The notes under the pieces are model-generated. The model was given only the letters and a program-made list of their open reading frames with translations, did no database searches and was not told the origin of the DNA. Position numbers and translations under genes: made by a program. Shown here piece by piece: positions 10,375 through 22,203 of a stretch of 64,000 nt of DNA (position 1 is its first letter; the number at the start of each line of letters is the position of its first letter). This DNA is from Welwitschia mirabilis (Eukaryota; Gnetophyta; Gnetopsida; Welwitschiales), in assembly GCA_051453625.1 (NCBI GenBank), contig JBOZIK010000001.1:165492160-165556159 (forward strand), read 5' to 3'.

Positions 10375-11833
10375 TGCTAAATTATGATTTACTAGTTGAT
10401 GTCAAACTAATGTTTTTTGTGTAGTGAAATTTGTTGTATCTTGTGTAGAAAATGTTGATCACTTATAGGTCAAAAGATAAATTAATCTTATTACATTTTA
10501 ATCCTAAAACTTGTCAAATTTTAATAACCTTTTGATAGATCGATTGGACTTCTAAGGAGTTGACCATACCTATAGTGAATAGACAAAAGTAAACTAAATT
10601 TAAAGGGATCAACTGATATCTAAGGAGTCGACCAAACTTGTAAATATAAGCACTAGTACTTTTGAACCAATCGTCAAGGGGTCGATCAGATATCTGAGGG
10701 GTCAACTAGACTTATGAACTTAAGCATTAGTACTTCTGAATTGATCATCAAGGGGTCAACTAGACATCTGAGAGGTCAACTAGACCTAAGCACTGTGCAT
10801 CTGATACCTCTTAGCCGATCAACAAGGGGTCGACCAGATACCTGAGGGGTTGACTGGACCTATGCAACTGAGCATCAATACTTCATAACTAATTAGTAAG
10901 GGATCAACCAAATTCTTAAGGTGTTGATCAGACCTATAATAGAAAAACTTTAATGGATTTTATCTAGACCAAGTGGGAGACTGAATAGATATGTAAGCGA
11001 CTGGATGAGCAATTGACCAGGTCTTAAGGGGTTGACTGAACAAGAAGCCATAAGAAACTAGATCGATTGAAAGAACACAAGGGCAATCAATTTAAGTGAC
11101 AACATCAAGTGGGGTCAGCTAAACTTTTAAGGGATCAACCAGCCATGATGTAAACACAAATTTTTATAGCTATTAGGTATTCATTTTATGTTCGTTGGAA
11201 GATCTTTTCACTTGTAAAAATCCTAAAAGTATTCCACTATATAGTATTAAGAGTTAAATCACCATTAGACCTTTTTATCAAAATTATAAATCTTTTAGAT
11301 TTGCTCATTGTACTCATTGACATCTCATTCCTGACCAAAGATGAATCAAGAACTATGATATCTTTACATACATGATTAAATCTATCACACTCTTTTTTTT
11401 AGATTATACCATCTTCAAGAGAAGTACTTCAATATTTTCATTGAGCCAAAAATCAAGTGATACCTATGTATTTGGACATCCTATCATCACTAATATGCTT
11501 TATTGCAAAAGGTTGAGATTTATCCTTTAGGAAAAGTTTGTTTATAAAGGTTACAGTGAACCTGCAATACCTAGAAGAGATTAACGAAGATCCAGATTAA
11601 GGTTGAATAGAAACTGATTATTGAGAGTGAAGTAGGGGGTTTTCCCAAACCACTATAAATCTTGTGTACTTCTGATTGGCATTTCTATTCTTTTTGTTAT
11701 TTCATTTTTCAGAATAATTTCAGTTTTCTTGCACAAGTTTTTAGTGTTTCATTTTAAGAAAATATTAAGAAGTTATTTGAATATTTTTTTTAGAAACATA
11801 TTCATCCCCTCCTGTAGGATTCTCGATCCTATA
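10375..11833 (+). repeat. Sire-B 3' LTR
   Basis: Starts TGCTAAATT and ends TCCTATA (the terminal CA has become TA). It is colinear with the 5' LTR, including the GTCGAC subrepeat field at about 10530-11140, and is followed by the ATCTT duplication. The many C/T and G/A differences between the LTRs suggest an old insertion with deamination. Confidence 0.9.
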
Positions 11834-11969
11834 ATCTTTGCATGTTGTAGATGTCTCTTAACTTAGTAAACATTTTCTAAACAATTTATTAGTTTTTGCA
11901 TTTCCATGATCTCTGCACACATAAAACATTGAAATTAATAACTTTGATATATTACAACTGAGTAGGTCA
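11834..11969 (-). repeat. Sire-A 3' LTR, right part
   Basis: Continues the LTR after Sire-B. GCATGTTGTAGATGTCTC at 11840 matches 51815. It ends CA at 11969, next to the polypurine tract of Sire-A. The first five bases are the right-hand ATCTT duplication. Confidence 0.8.
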
Positions 11970-11972
11970 ATA

Positions 11973-11990
11973 GTCTTCTCCTTTTTGATG
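11973..11990 (-). promoter_or_regulatory. Sire-A polypurine tract (reverse complement)
   Basis: Plus-strand CTTCTCCTTTTTGATGATG reads on the minus strand as CATCATCAAAAAGGAGAAG, the typical end of the Sirevirus internal region before its 3' LTR. Confidence 0.7.
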
Positions 11991-13300
11991 ATGTCTAAAA
12001 CTTGGCAAATCTATTAAAAGTACTACTTCTTAACTAAACATTTTAGAGCCATAATAAAAAATTATCATTAAATAGAAAGTCTTAAAGAATATTAGTTAAT
12101 AAAATTCATATAAAAGTATAACTATAATTATATGCACTTTAAAATATGATACTGGTATAAAACACTTGTGTTGATTTATCTAAGGTAAAAAATAATTAAA
12201 TGATAACTTCTAATTCAAAAACTAACATAGTAAAATGATAAAAAATCAAAACAAGATTAATAATATAATTCCATATTAAATGTCTTTAAAAACGTAATAG
12301 CCATACCCAACATGGATAAATGTTTCCAACCAAGAACTTTCTACCCTTTAGTTTATCTTATTCTCTTTCTTATTTTTATTTGCCTTCTCCCCCTTTTTAG
12401 ATATCACAAAAGTATTAATCACTAGGAGATGCGTTAAATTTAAATGATGCACTATACAATTGATCATATCACTATCATCTATGTCATCATAGTACTAGGA
12501 AGAATATTATTGATATGTACACTGTAATGATGAGGTTTCTTGCTAACATATAAAGCTCAAAAGATGACACATTTTACTTTTTATGTGTACTACTTATAGT
12601 TGCATCCTGAAGTACACGCAAGGAGTAATGGATGTACTAAATAAACTAGATGATTTCTCTCAAGAAAAATTTGAGATGCCTATGAGTACATGTGCTATGT
12701 GTGAGGAATATATGGTGGTAATTCCATTAGTGGCTAGTAATTCCATTAGTGACCACTCTACTTACCTACATATTATTAATTTACTAGGTTAAGTGGCTTA
12801 AAAAGGTACATTACTAAAAGAATTTTATGCCACTTCCTATTTCTCCCATTGAATAGTATGTTCTCATGCTTGTAGAGAATCCTCTTTATAGCATGAATTA
12901 TATGCTATGCCTCTAGAAGCTATTCTCCTCTATCTTTATTCCATTGTCACTCACCTACTCCTCATTTTTGTTTATCCATATAAGCATACCCATCTCTCCT
13001 AACTATAATAGCAATTCCTTTCTCTTCTTAAATTTATCCTTGCATATTTATCTTGTCATTTTTTTAGTTTTATTATGTTCATGCTAATTTTTTCAACTAC
13101 TTTAGTAATTACCTTGAGACCCTTTTGCACTAAGGAAGACAATTGTGCTCTAATTGATTTGGACCTTTTTGTAATACTAGTTTCTAAGAACTTGTTCCTT
13201 CATCCCTTTTTTTGGATTTTATTTTCTCATTACAATCTAAGAAGGGTTTCTTTTCTTTGGTTAAGTTAGATAATCCCAACATTTAAAATGAGTAAGTGGA
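11991..13300 (-). other. Sire-A internal DNA, no gene recognised
   Basis: AT-rich, no long frame. The plus-strand open stretches at 12583-12792 and 13075-13269 match nothing I know. By position this is the 3' part of the Sire-A extra frame and its trailer. Confidence 0.5.
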
Positions 13301-14045
13301 TTAAGAATGAATGTCCAAAAATTTAAGGATATTAGAACTAAGAGATCATATCCTTACATATAGTAAAATTAATATTTATTTGAATACTAACTAATAAATA
13401 ATATACCACAAACATTTGCATAGGTTCACAATAGCTATAATTACCACCTCTAATTAGAATATTATAAAATACAACTATATTTAAAGTAGAAGCATCAAGA
13501 GTTAAATATTTTTATTCTAAGCATTCCTTAAGAGTAATGTGTGGTCATCTAAAAATTTAAGATGTGAGATATTTTATAGTTACTTTACTACTTTATTTGT
13601 GAAAATTCTTTTTAAGATTAAAAAATAAGCTTGAGATACATCTATAGCATCAATTGGAAGTAGACTATTTAAGAACTATGGACAAATGCATAAGGATTAT
13701 CCACTTACTTAGGTAGAAAAGGTTCCTTTATTATTCCCTATCTCATGAATGTTATAGTAAAAGTCCCTAAGTATCTATCCTCAAATATCATGTGTAAGAT
13801 CAACTAGCTTTTACCATTGAAGATCTTTCAAAAATTTATGAATCTATGTCTATCTATTTGGTTTCAATACCAAAGTCCTCTCTATAATAATGTTGATAGA
13901 TTTTCATCTAGTGTGTCATCTTGCTGCATTTGAGTTCATAAAGGTAATCTTATATCAGTTCTCTTGAGCCACATCTGTATCCTTTTTAGATCTTGTAGCT
14001 TTCTTGGATCTTGTTGTTCTCTTTATTCTAATCATTTTGATATAA
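13300..14045 (-). pseudogene. Sire-A env-like / plant transposon protein frame (broken)
   Basis: Minus-strand fragments include TTRSKKATRSKKDTDVAQEN (near 14000), AARHTRWKSINIIIERTLVL, IHKFLKDLQW, LRDFYYNIHEIGNNKGTF and PIDAIDVSQAYFLILKRIF. The order (basic tail, RW.., RT-[IV]-L, E/KDLxW, YPxLxREFY-like block) is that of the plant transposon protein domain seen in the third Sirevirus frame. It contains numerous TAG stops. Function unknown. Confidence 0.55.
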
Positions 14046-14239
14046 TACTATTTGAAAAAACTAAAGAAAAGGAATAAAACTAAAATTTAAATAACAGGAT
14101 TAAGCTTTCTAAAAAGGAGTAACATCTTTAGTTAGATAAGAGATATCTTAGACTATAGAATATTCAAATTTAGAGATAAAACACTTTTGGAAGAAAGAGC
14201 TATCACTTGAAAGGATTCAAATTACAATTTTAGAATATG

Positions 14240-14640
14240 GGTTCACTTTAAAAAGACATCTAAAATTGCTTTTAACTATTATTTTACCAAAATAGTGTAT
14301 GTCTTTAGATATGTATACATATCAAAGGAGTTTAATAGACATCTATAATTAAAAGAGATGTTTATGCCAAATTGGTCAGGGAAAATATAATTTTAACAGT
14401 AGACATGTAGGAAGGTATAAGATGTCTATAGCATATTAAGACATCTATCTAAATAGATGAAATATATGCAAAATGTTCCCAAATAATACTAAACATAGAA
14501 AGTCAATTATTAAAAGACATGTTGACCAAAATAATGTAAAAGATAAGTTTAAGTGATTAACATCTACACATTTTTAAGACTTCTATTACATGTAGAGATA
14601 TTTACACCATGGAAGACATCTATATAAAAATGAAAAAAAA
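14240..14640 (+). repeat. Inverted fragment of a Sire-A-family LTR
   Basis: The reverse complement of 14310-14400 matches the Sire-A LTR around 820-890 (TAGATGTCTATTAAACTCCTTTGA versus TAGATGTCTTTTATTAAACTTCTTTGA). The following stretch matches 640-780 in inverse order, with the same AGACATCT / AGATGTCT motifs. It is therefore a partial LTR lying opposite to Sire-A. No clean ends or duplication were found. Confidence 0.55.
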
Positions 14641-15079
14641 AAATCATATAATGATATAACATGTAAGATGATTCTATAATAGTGCAAGAGAACTTTATAT
14701 AAGTAATAATTTAGAATAAAAATTTATTAGAGTTGATAGAAAGGCATATATCTTTAAATGACCTATTTTGGGATGACCTAATCCCCCATTTTCTACATAT
14801 TACTATTTCCTTTTATAGAGCTGACAACTACTCAATTTCATCATCATGCTTAATGAAACTTTTAAACTCTACTATAGATATGTGCAAAGCACATCCATAG
14901 AATTATTTTAGCAATTTCTATATTTTAAATCCACTGTAAGGGATTCTAATGATGTTGCTTGGTAAGAATGCTTTCTTAATTTGCTTTTTCTTTTAGTTTT
15001 TGATGATCTATGCTTATCATTACAATCTATGTTAGTATCAAAGTTAGATACCTTTATTTTGAAATTGTGTTTATTTTGT

Positions 15080-15907
15080 TTATTTTATTCCTTATTATCT
15101 TAAACATACAAAGAAATTTGCATATAAGCATCATTAACTGACATCGTTGGTTTCTTTTATTACTAGAGTTTATTTGTTAAAAACTTTATAAGCCTTAATA
15201 ATAATAGAACAACCAAGGGAAATAATTTCCTTGGCCTTGACATCAAACTTTTCTAGTTAATCCTTTTTATTTAATATAAATAATTTTAAATCAAAAACAC
15301 AAAAGTAACTTATAGAGGGGTTCTAACCATAGCATAGCTAATAAGGTGTCTTGATTGTGAATTAACTAACCAAAAACTGATTATAGGTAATTTTTGTAGA
15401 TTTAGTCAAGAATTCATAAGCTACATTTTGATCATGTAACATGTTGTCATCTTATTTAGTTGTTTATACTTCAGCAATGCTGGCTTGTTCCATTGTGATG
15501 TCTCTAAAGTAGAAAATTGGTGATGTATTTCTTTTTGCTTATAGAACTTCCTAAAGCATGCATTCTTAAACTCGTCTCCATTATTACTTCTAATAAATTT
15601 GACATGGTATCATTTGTCATGTTATAACTCAATCTACAACTTAGTAAAATGATCAAAAACCTCATCCTTGTGTATAAGGAAGGCTACCTATATAAAGCAA
15701 GAACAATCATCAATAATTATAAGGTAATAACTTTTTCTTTTAAGACTTTTTACTTGTGAACACTATACTATATCAAGATGTAGCATGTCTAGGGTTAATA
15801 AGTAGATATTAATGTTTTCTTATGAAACCTTATCTTTGTTTTGTTCTCTTTCTAGAAATCATCATAAACCTTGATGTAAGAGCATTTTAGAAAATAAAAA
15901 TAACAAG
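15080..15907 (-). pseudogene. Sire-A pol: integrase and linker (broken)
   Basis: On the minus strand: the basic pre-integrase block around 15830-15880, IRSNNGDEFK (about 15572-15600) and, further on, NLEKFDVKAKE / AYKVFNK with a run of stops (15150-15330), the linker after integrase. The copia order is correct for a minus-strand element. RT and RNase H should follow at 12-15 kb but are not recognisable. The right side is cut by Chromo-C. Confidence 0.7.
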
Positions 15908-16632
15908 TGTGTTTTAGTTAGGGATATATTTATTGTGCTTGTATGGAAAATAAATCTATCATGTTTAAATGCCATGTAAGCATCCTAAAAATGTCCTCTA
16001 CAGTTGTTATAGTTCTTTGGAGAAAATCCAAGTAAAAGGAATATGTTAAGTTTAGAGGGAATAAAGGGGTAAGGAATAAGCTATGCGTAGATACCATTTT
16101 AAGTTAAAGGTTTAAGAGGATAATATTTAGAGGATTATTTTATGATAAGGATTCCTATTCAATCCCTATAAATATAAGAACATCAAGAGCATGCTTTAAG
16201 AAATGCTTTGAAAGATGGTTTGGAAAATGATTTAGAAGATGCTTTAAGAATTTAAGTTAAAAAGGAAGAAGTAAGAGGTCTTTAAGTTAGAAGCTTAAGA
16301 GGAGCTATTGGTTAAAACATAAGGAGAAAATTCCTTGTGTAAAAGTGTGAATTAATTGTATTCTTAATTGAATTCCACTAAACATTAAATTCATCAAAGT
16401 GGTAAAGCCTATGTGAGGCTTTTGAAGGATATTATTGAGAAGAGCTTATTGAATCTTTGTTGGAAGTGATTTCAATTTGAAAGCTTATACTACATGTACA
16501 TTAATATAAAGTGTTTATTAATCTTCTCCAATACTCTGCTTATTGTGTATTTTATTCTATATTTTTTATGTCTCAATAGATATATGATTCCAAAAGTGTT
16601 CATAGGGTTTTTGTTACATCATCTCTACATCA
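15908..16632 (+). repeat. Chromo-C 5' LTR
   Basis: Starts TGTGTTTTAG and ends CTACATCA directly before the primer site. Aligns with 37716-38187 and then 48031-48265. Confidence 0.85.
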
Positions 16633-16634
16633 TT

Positions 16635-16646
16635 TATTATCAGAGC
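16635..16646 (+). promoter_or_regulatory. Chromo-C primer binding site
   Basis: TATTATCAGAGC matches 10 of 12 bases of the initiator-tRNA-Met primer site TGGTATCAGAGC. Confidence 0.75.
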
Positions 16647-16695
16647 AAGTTTTAAATTTTTGAGAAGTTAGATGTTATCTTTAATGTTAGTTTAA

Positions 16696-16700
16696 AGAAT
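16696..16700. repeat. Target duplication (AGAAT) left of Gypsy-D
   Basis: AGAAT at 16696-16700 pairs with AGGAT at 33200-33204 (one A/G transition), flanking Gypsy-D. Confidence 0.7.
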
Positions 16701-17772
16701 TGTTGCAATGCATATTTGTGTAAATTTTTATTCTAAAAAGATCTTGTCATTCACAAATAAAATAGATATATTGCATAATATAACACACTAAGATAGTTGA
16801 AAAAAAACCCAAATTTCATATTCTCATTGAAGACTATGAGATAAGACTAAGGATTGCTTTTCACAGAGGTAATGATAACTAGAATTAAATAACAATGTAA
16901 GAAATAAAAGATGTAATGCAAATGCAAAATGTAACCAACTAAATACAATGCAAAATAAAACTAAAGTACTTCCTTTTAGCCTTAACAATGGCTACCCTTA
17001 ATGATCTATATTACCAATGAAATTGTCATCAAATTAAGGGCAACATAAATCATAAGGGACATCTAATAAACTAACATGCACAAATGAAAAATAAAATCTT
17101 ATATTAAAAGGAACTAAACATCTAGATTACAAAATAGCTAGGCCTCAATGGAGGATGCATAGCCCTCCACCAAGGAAACATTTTTTTGCGATACTTGAGA
17201 TGGATCTCCCGCCCTTTGATTTCTTGTCACGATAATTTTTGGTGTAATGAAGGTAGAGAAGAGATTTGAAGGTGGACTTATTTATAGGTCTATAAACTAG
17301 AAAATGATAAATAAAAGGCACTGCAATATACACTCATTTACATAAAATAAATGGATGAAATATTTAACATTCAGCTGTCAGAGTCAGTTACAATGTCAGT
17401 GTTATCCTGACTATCATCTAAATGATGATAGGAATGATAGCTAATTATAAAAGATGACTCAATAATGTTTTAGTAGTCCACGTTAGCATCAAATGTTATC
17501 ATCATGCTGCCTATCATGGGGATGACAGAGGGGATGACAGTATTCTTTAATCATTTTATGAAGGAGAAGCTAGCATTTATCTCAATAATATTCCTCCAAG
17601 TCTCTGCGTATCAAAATGTGTCTTAAATGCCTTAAATCTTAGTAAGAATTGCATATTTTCGAGATATTATATTGATTCTTCAAAATCCTCAGAATTGCAT
17701 CTAAATCTTTGTAAATTGCTTGTAAAACAACTTATAAAGCCCCATAGATAACCATAAATTGGTAGCACAACA
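16701..17772 (-). repeat. Gypsy-D 3' LTR
   Basis: Left LTR, from TGTTGCAATGC to GTAGCACAACA. On the minus strand it is preceded by AACTGGGAGGCTA (plus 17773-17785), a plausible polypurine tract. Colinear with 32113-33199. Confidence 0.85.
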
Positions 17773-18537
17773 TAGCCTCCCAGTTAGCCTTTATCAGTCC
17801 ATGCCAAAAACTAGATGAAAAACCATAATTGCAAGCAAATTTGTTTTTAAAAAAGTCAATTTAGAAGTTATAAAATAGGCTTATAAAACACATCTCATAG
17901 CAAAATAGCATTAATGCATAATGTGTATGAAGTAAAAAATTTTAAAATTATGTCTTATGAAAGCTCTTAAATAACTTAAAAATTTAAAAATGAGTCATGA
18001 AAATGAGTCCTACCCCCTAAGAAAAATAATACATCCTGTATTAACAATAAAGCAAAGGAAGTAAATGGGAGTGAGAAGGTAGATGATGGATGCTTTGTTT
18101 AAATTTGAACAACTTTTTAATTTAAGTGCAAAGCTAATTAAAGAAATGTCAGATTTGAAAAATATGGATGTATGAAATAGTCGGATAGATAAAAAATGAG
18201 TGGATGATGAAAATGTTTCATCATGATAAACAATTAAGAGCAGTGTTTTACAATACCAAAAATTTAAAAATAAACATCAAAAAATTATTTAACAAAATTC
18301 ATTTAATAAAGATATCAAATGTTTATTAAAAACTACATAAAGGAAGCATTTAATGTTAAGAAAATACTGAAATGAATTTAAAACAACTAACCAAATAAAA
18401 AAAACCATTGAACAGAAGGTAACATAAATAAAAGATAGTAGACCAATCTAAAATTTTAACCTAGCAGAGGTCCATGAAAGAAATCATAACATCACTTGAT
18501 TTTAAATGCATGACTTAATGTATAAAAAATTCCATTT

Positions 18538-19140
18538 NNNNNNNNNNNNNNNNNNNNNNNNNNNNNNNNNNNNNNNNNNNNNNNNNNNNNNNNNNNNNNN
18601 NNNNNNNNNNNNNNNNNNNNNNNNNNNNNNNNNNNNNNNNNNNNNNNNNNNNNNNNNNNNNNNNNNNNNNNNNNNNNNNNNNNNNNNNNNNNNNNNNNNN
18701 NNNNNNNNNNNNNNNNNNNNNNNNNNNNNNNNNNNNNNNNNNNNNNNNNNNNNNNNNNNNNNNNNNNNNNNNNNNNNNNNNNNNNNNNNNNNNNNNNNNN
18801 NNNNNNNNNNNNNNNNNNNNNNNNNNNNNNNNNNNNNNNNNNNNNNNNNNNNNNNNNNNNNNNNNNNNNNNNNNNNNNNNNNNNNNNNNNNNNNNNNNNN
18901 NNNNNNNNNNNNNNNNNNNNNNNNNNNNNNNNNNNNNNNNNNNNNNNNNNNNNNNNNNNNNNNNNNNNNNNNNNNNNNNNNNNNNNNNNNNNNNNNNNNN
19001 NNNNNNNNNNNNNNNNNNNNNNNNNNNNNNNNNNNNNNNNNNNNNNNNNNNNNNNNNNNNNNNNNNNNNNNNNNNNNNNNNNNNNNNNNNNNNNNNNNNN
19101 NNNNNNNNNNNNNNNNNNNNNNNNNNNNNNNNNNNNNNNN
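18538..19140. other. Assembly gap (603 N)
   Basis: Run of N. Open frames spanning it are artefacts. Confidence 0.98.
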
Positions 19141-19560
19141 TGCTAAAATAAAATGCTTTGAACAATGAAGGATCAGACCAAAGAGTTGCTAAAAAATAAA
19201 CTCACTTGCCAACATTTCAAAAAAAAACACTAAAATCTTGAGAAATGAAATGATCATATGAAAAGACTAAGAGTCTAGGAAACAAGCAATGCTTCTAATA
19301 ATACCAAGAACACCATTGATTCCATAGCCTCAAAGTTTATTACAACTTTATTATCCATAATGAGGGGAGCACAACCATAGTCTGAGAAGTAAGGACTCAC
19401 AAAGCATGACCAACTAACCCCCTAGTGGAGTTCCCACAACTACCATATTACACTTTCGAAGGCTTCTCTTACAATTATTTGCCTCAATTTATTTGTGGTA
19501 GGACATCATCGTGATCATGTTCTTGAAATATCTCAAATATAAACATCATGATCTCATTTC

Positions 19561-20329
19561 NNNNNNNNNNNNNNNNNNNNNNNNNNNNNNNNNNNNNNNN
19601 NNNNNNNNNNNNNNNNNNNNNNNNNNNNNNNNNNNNNNNNNNNNNNNNNNNNNNNNNNNNNNNNNNNNNNNNNNNNNNNNNNNNNNNNNNNNNNNNNNNN
19701 NNNNNNNNNNNNNNNNNNNNNNNNNNNNNNNNNNNNNNNNNNNNNNNNNNNNNNNNNNNNNNNNNNNNNNNNNNNNNNNNNNNNNNNNNNNNNNNNNNNN
19801 NNNNNNNNNNNNNNNNNNNNNNNNNNNNNNNNNNNNNNNNNNNNNNNNNNNNNNNNNNNNNNNNNNNNNNNNNNNNNNNNNNNNNNNNNNNNNNNNNNNN
19901 NNNNNNNNNNNNNNNNNNNNNNNNNNNNNNNNNNNNNNNNNNNNNNNNNNNNNNNNNNNNNNNNNNNNNNNNNNNNNNNNNNNNNNNNNNNNNNNNNNNN
20001 NNNNNNNNNNNNNNNNNNNNNNNNNNNNNNNNNNNNNNNNNNNNNNNNNNNNNNNNNNNNNNNNNNNNNNNNNNNNNNNNNNNNNNNNNNNNNNNNNNNN
20101 NNNNNNNNNNNNNNNNNNNNNNNNNNNNNNNNNNNNNNNNNNNNNNNNNNNNNNNNNNNNNNNNNNNNNNNNNNNNNNNNNNNNNNNNNNNNNNNNNNNN
20201 NNNNNNNNNNNNNNNNNNNNNNNNNNNNNNNNNNNNNNNNNNNNNNNNNNNNNNNNNNNNNNNNNNNNNNNNNNNNNNNNNNNNNNNNNNNNNNNNNNNN
20301 NNNNNNNNNNNNNNNNNNNNNNNNNNNNN
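19561..20329. other. Assembly gap (769 N)
   Basis: Run of N. Open frames spanning it are artefacts. Confidence 0.98.
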
Positions 20330-22203
20330 ATTCGTTAAGTCAGAAATCTCAATAGAGCCATCAGAATGTATTTTCTTAAAATAAATTAAAAACAATTAAC
20401 AATTATTCTTCTCCTCATCCAGGGGACAGAGAGAATGACAAAGACAAAAAGTAAAAATAAAAAAATAGAAATCTAGCAAAAAACTAACAATAGAAAGTTG
20501 AAAACAGAAAGCTAAAAATAAAATGAAAGTCAAAATCATAAAACATAAGAGTAAAAAAATAAACTCTTAAAGTAAACTACAAACAAATTTTATTCAAATT
20601 CTAAAATCTATTCAATACTTTTATTGAAAAGAAAGAAAAAGAAGGAATGATTTGTTTTGCATTCTTTTTAGAGAAATAAGGTCCAAACCAAATGTTTACT
20701 AATTAATAAAACATAAAAGGTATGCAATAATTTTTAAGTAAAATCAATTGAAACAAGAGAGAATAAAAAGAAAAACTTTAATAGCACAAATTTTAGCATT
20801 CAAATAAGAGATAAAAAAGTGATAAGTATCATTGACAAATAATCTCTTATGAAAACTTTATGAATATTGAGTATCAATATAAAAAGCTTGTGAGAAGGGT
20901 TTGAAGGAAAGTCTTCAAGATGATTTTGAAAGCTCTTTTAAATTTTTTCTGTCATTTAATTTAAGACATGAATTTTTAGTAGAAAATCAAGGCTTTTTCC
21001 AATAAGTACATGCCATTTTATTTTAACAAAATTTAGCAGTAATATAAGAGAAAAAAATCATGTAGCTCATGGAAAAATAATTCTTATAAAACTCATGATA
21101 TAAAGGATTTAAAACATAACTTGCATTTAGAGCTTGATATTGAACATGGAAGGTATTACTTAAGATCCAAGGATTTGTAAGAAACTTCTTAAAATGAGTG
21201 ATTAAGATAGGTTTTACATACCTAATAAGCTCTTTAACATTCAATTTTAAACATAGATTTGGATTAAGAAGGTATGGCTTGCCCTAATTTAGAGTTCCAA
21301 TATATCTCAAGTCTTGTTTTTGGAAAAAAATAACCATTGAAAGCACAAGGTAGAGTGGGATTTTCAAAAGAGGAAAAGATGTTACTTTTGGTAGCACATG
21401 ATTACTTGATTGAATTATTTCTTACTTGATCATATCTTTCTTTTATTTATTATCATTGATTGTATTTTGCTCTTATTTTTTATTTTGTTGAGGATTATTT
21501 TTCTTATCTAAGTTGGTGGATTCCACAAAAAAATCATCAAAAAGGTTATAGAAAGGAAAGTTCTTCTTATCTTCATTATGTGATGAAAGATGTTCTGATA
21601 TTTCTTAATTTGATTCCTCTTTCTCTCTGAATAATTCTATTAGCTCTAAACTATAATCCTCATTTGAGTTATTGTTATGGAGTTGATTTTTTTAATTAAT
21701 TTTATCTTAGTACTTATCTCTATTAATATTATAAGTTGATCCTATTTTAACGGTGGAACTCCTCCATCCTTACAAAGTATGTGAAAATAAGGGATATGAT
21801 CTAATACTTCAATGTCATCGCCTTCTTCTTCTTTACCATTCTCATCATCTTGTTATATGTTATTATTTTTATTAGAAGGATAAATGCTATTACTTTTTTT
21901 GAAAAAAGTATGCGTATTATACCAGGAAATGTACATCAGGGGGCAAAATCGTCGGAGCATTATAGAAGCATAGAACTGTTGATAGTAGTGAGAACAGTAA
22001 AATAAAAAAGGAGGGTGAAACCACCCCTTAAAAAACAACATAACAAGAAGTTGTGTAACAGGGTGCAAGTACTAAAGGAAACAGTCATACAATAGGACTA
22101 AAGACTGCTAAAAGACCAAGGGTGAAACCACCCCTAGAAAACCAAAATGTACAAAGAACTCGGAATACCAAGGAAAAGATAAAAAAAAGAGGATACCTGC
22201 CCT

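Larger units (their letters stand above)
1156..11833 (+). mobile_element. Sire-B: Sirevirus-like Ty1/copia element
   Basis: Seen: two LTRs of about 1.46 kb, each starting TG(T/C)T(G/A)A, a 5-bp target duplication, a primer site resembling initiator tRNA-Met, gag with CCHC knuckles, protease, integrase, reverse transcriptase, RNase H and a third frame before the 3' LTR. The extra frame after pol, the long LTRs and more than one purine tract before the 3' LTR are Sirevirus traits. All coding parts carry stops and frameshifts. Three 100-base gaps interrupt pol, and reverse transcriptase is present twice, so the internal assembly is suspect. Confidence 0.9.
17773..21893 (-). other. Gypsy-D left internal arm with two gaps
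   Basis: AT-rich DNA, about a third of it N (18538-19140 and 19561-20329). Apart from the purine tract beside the LTR I see no domain. The open stretch at 21023-21244 (minus) matches no family I know. The missing integrase would be expected here. Confidence 0.5.

Noticed and set aside
18506-20395. Long open frames on both strands at 18.5-20.4 kb
   Set aside because: They consist almost entirely of N. The few real codons at the ends show no domain.
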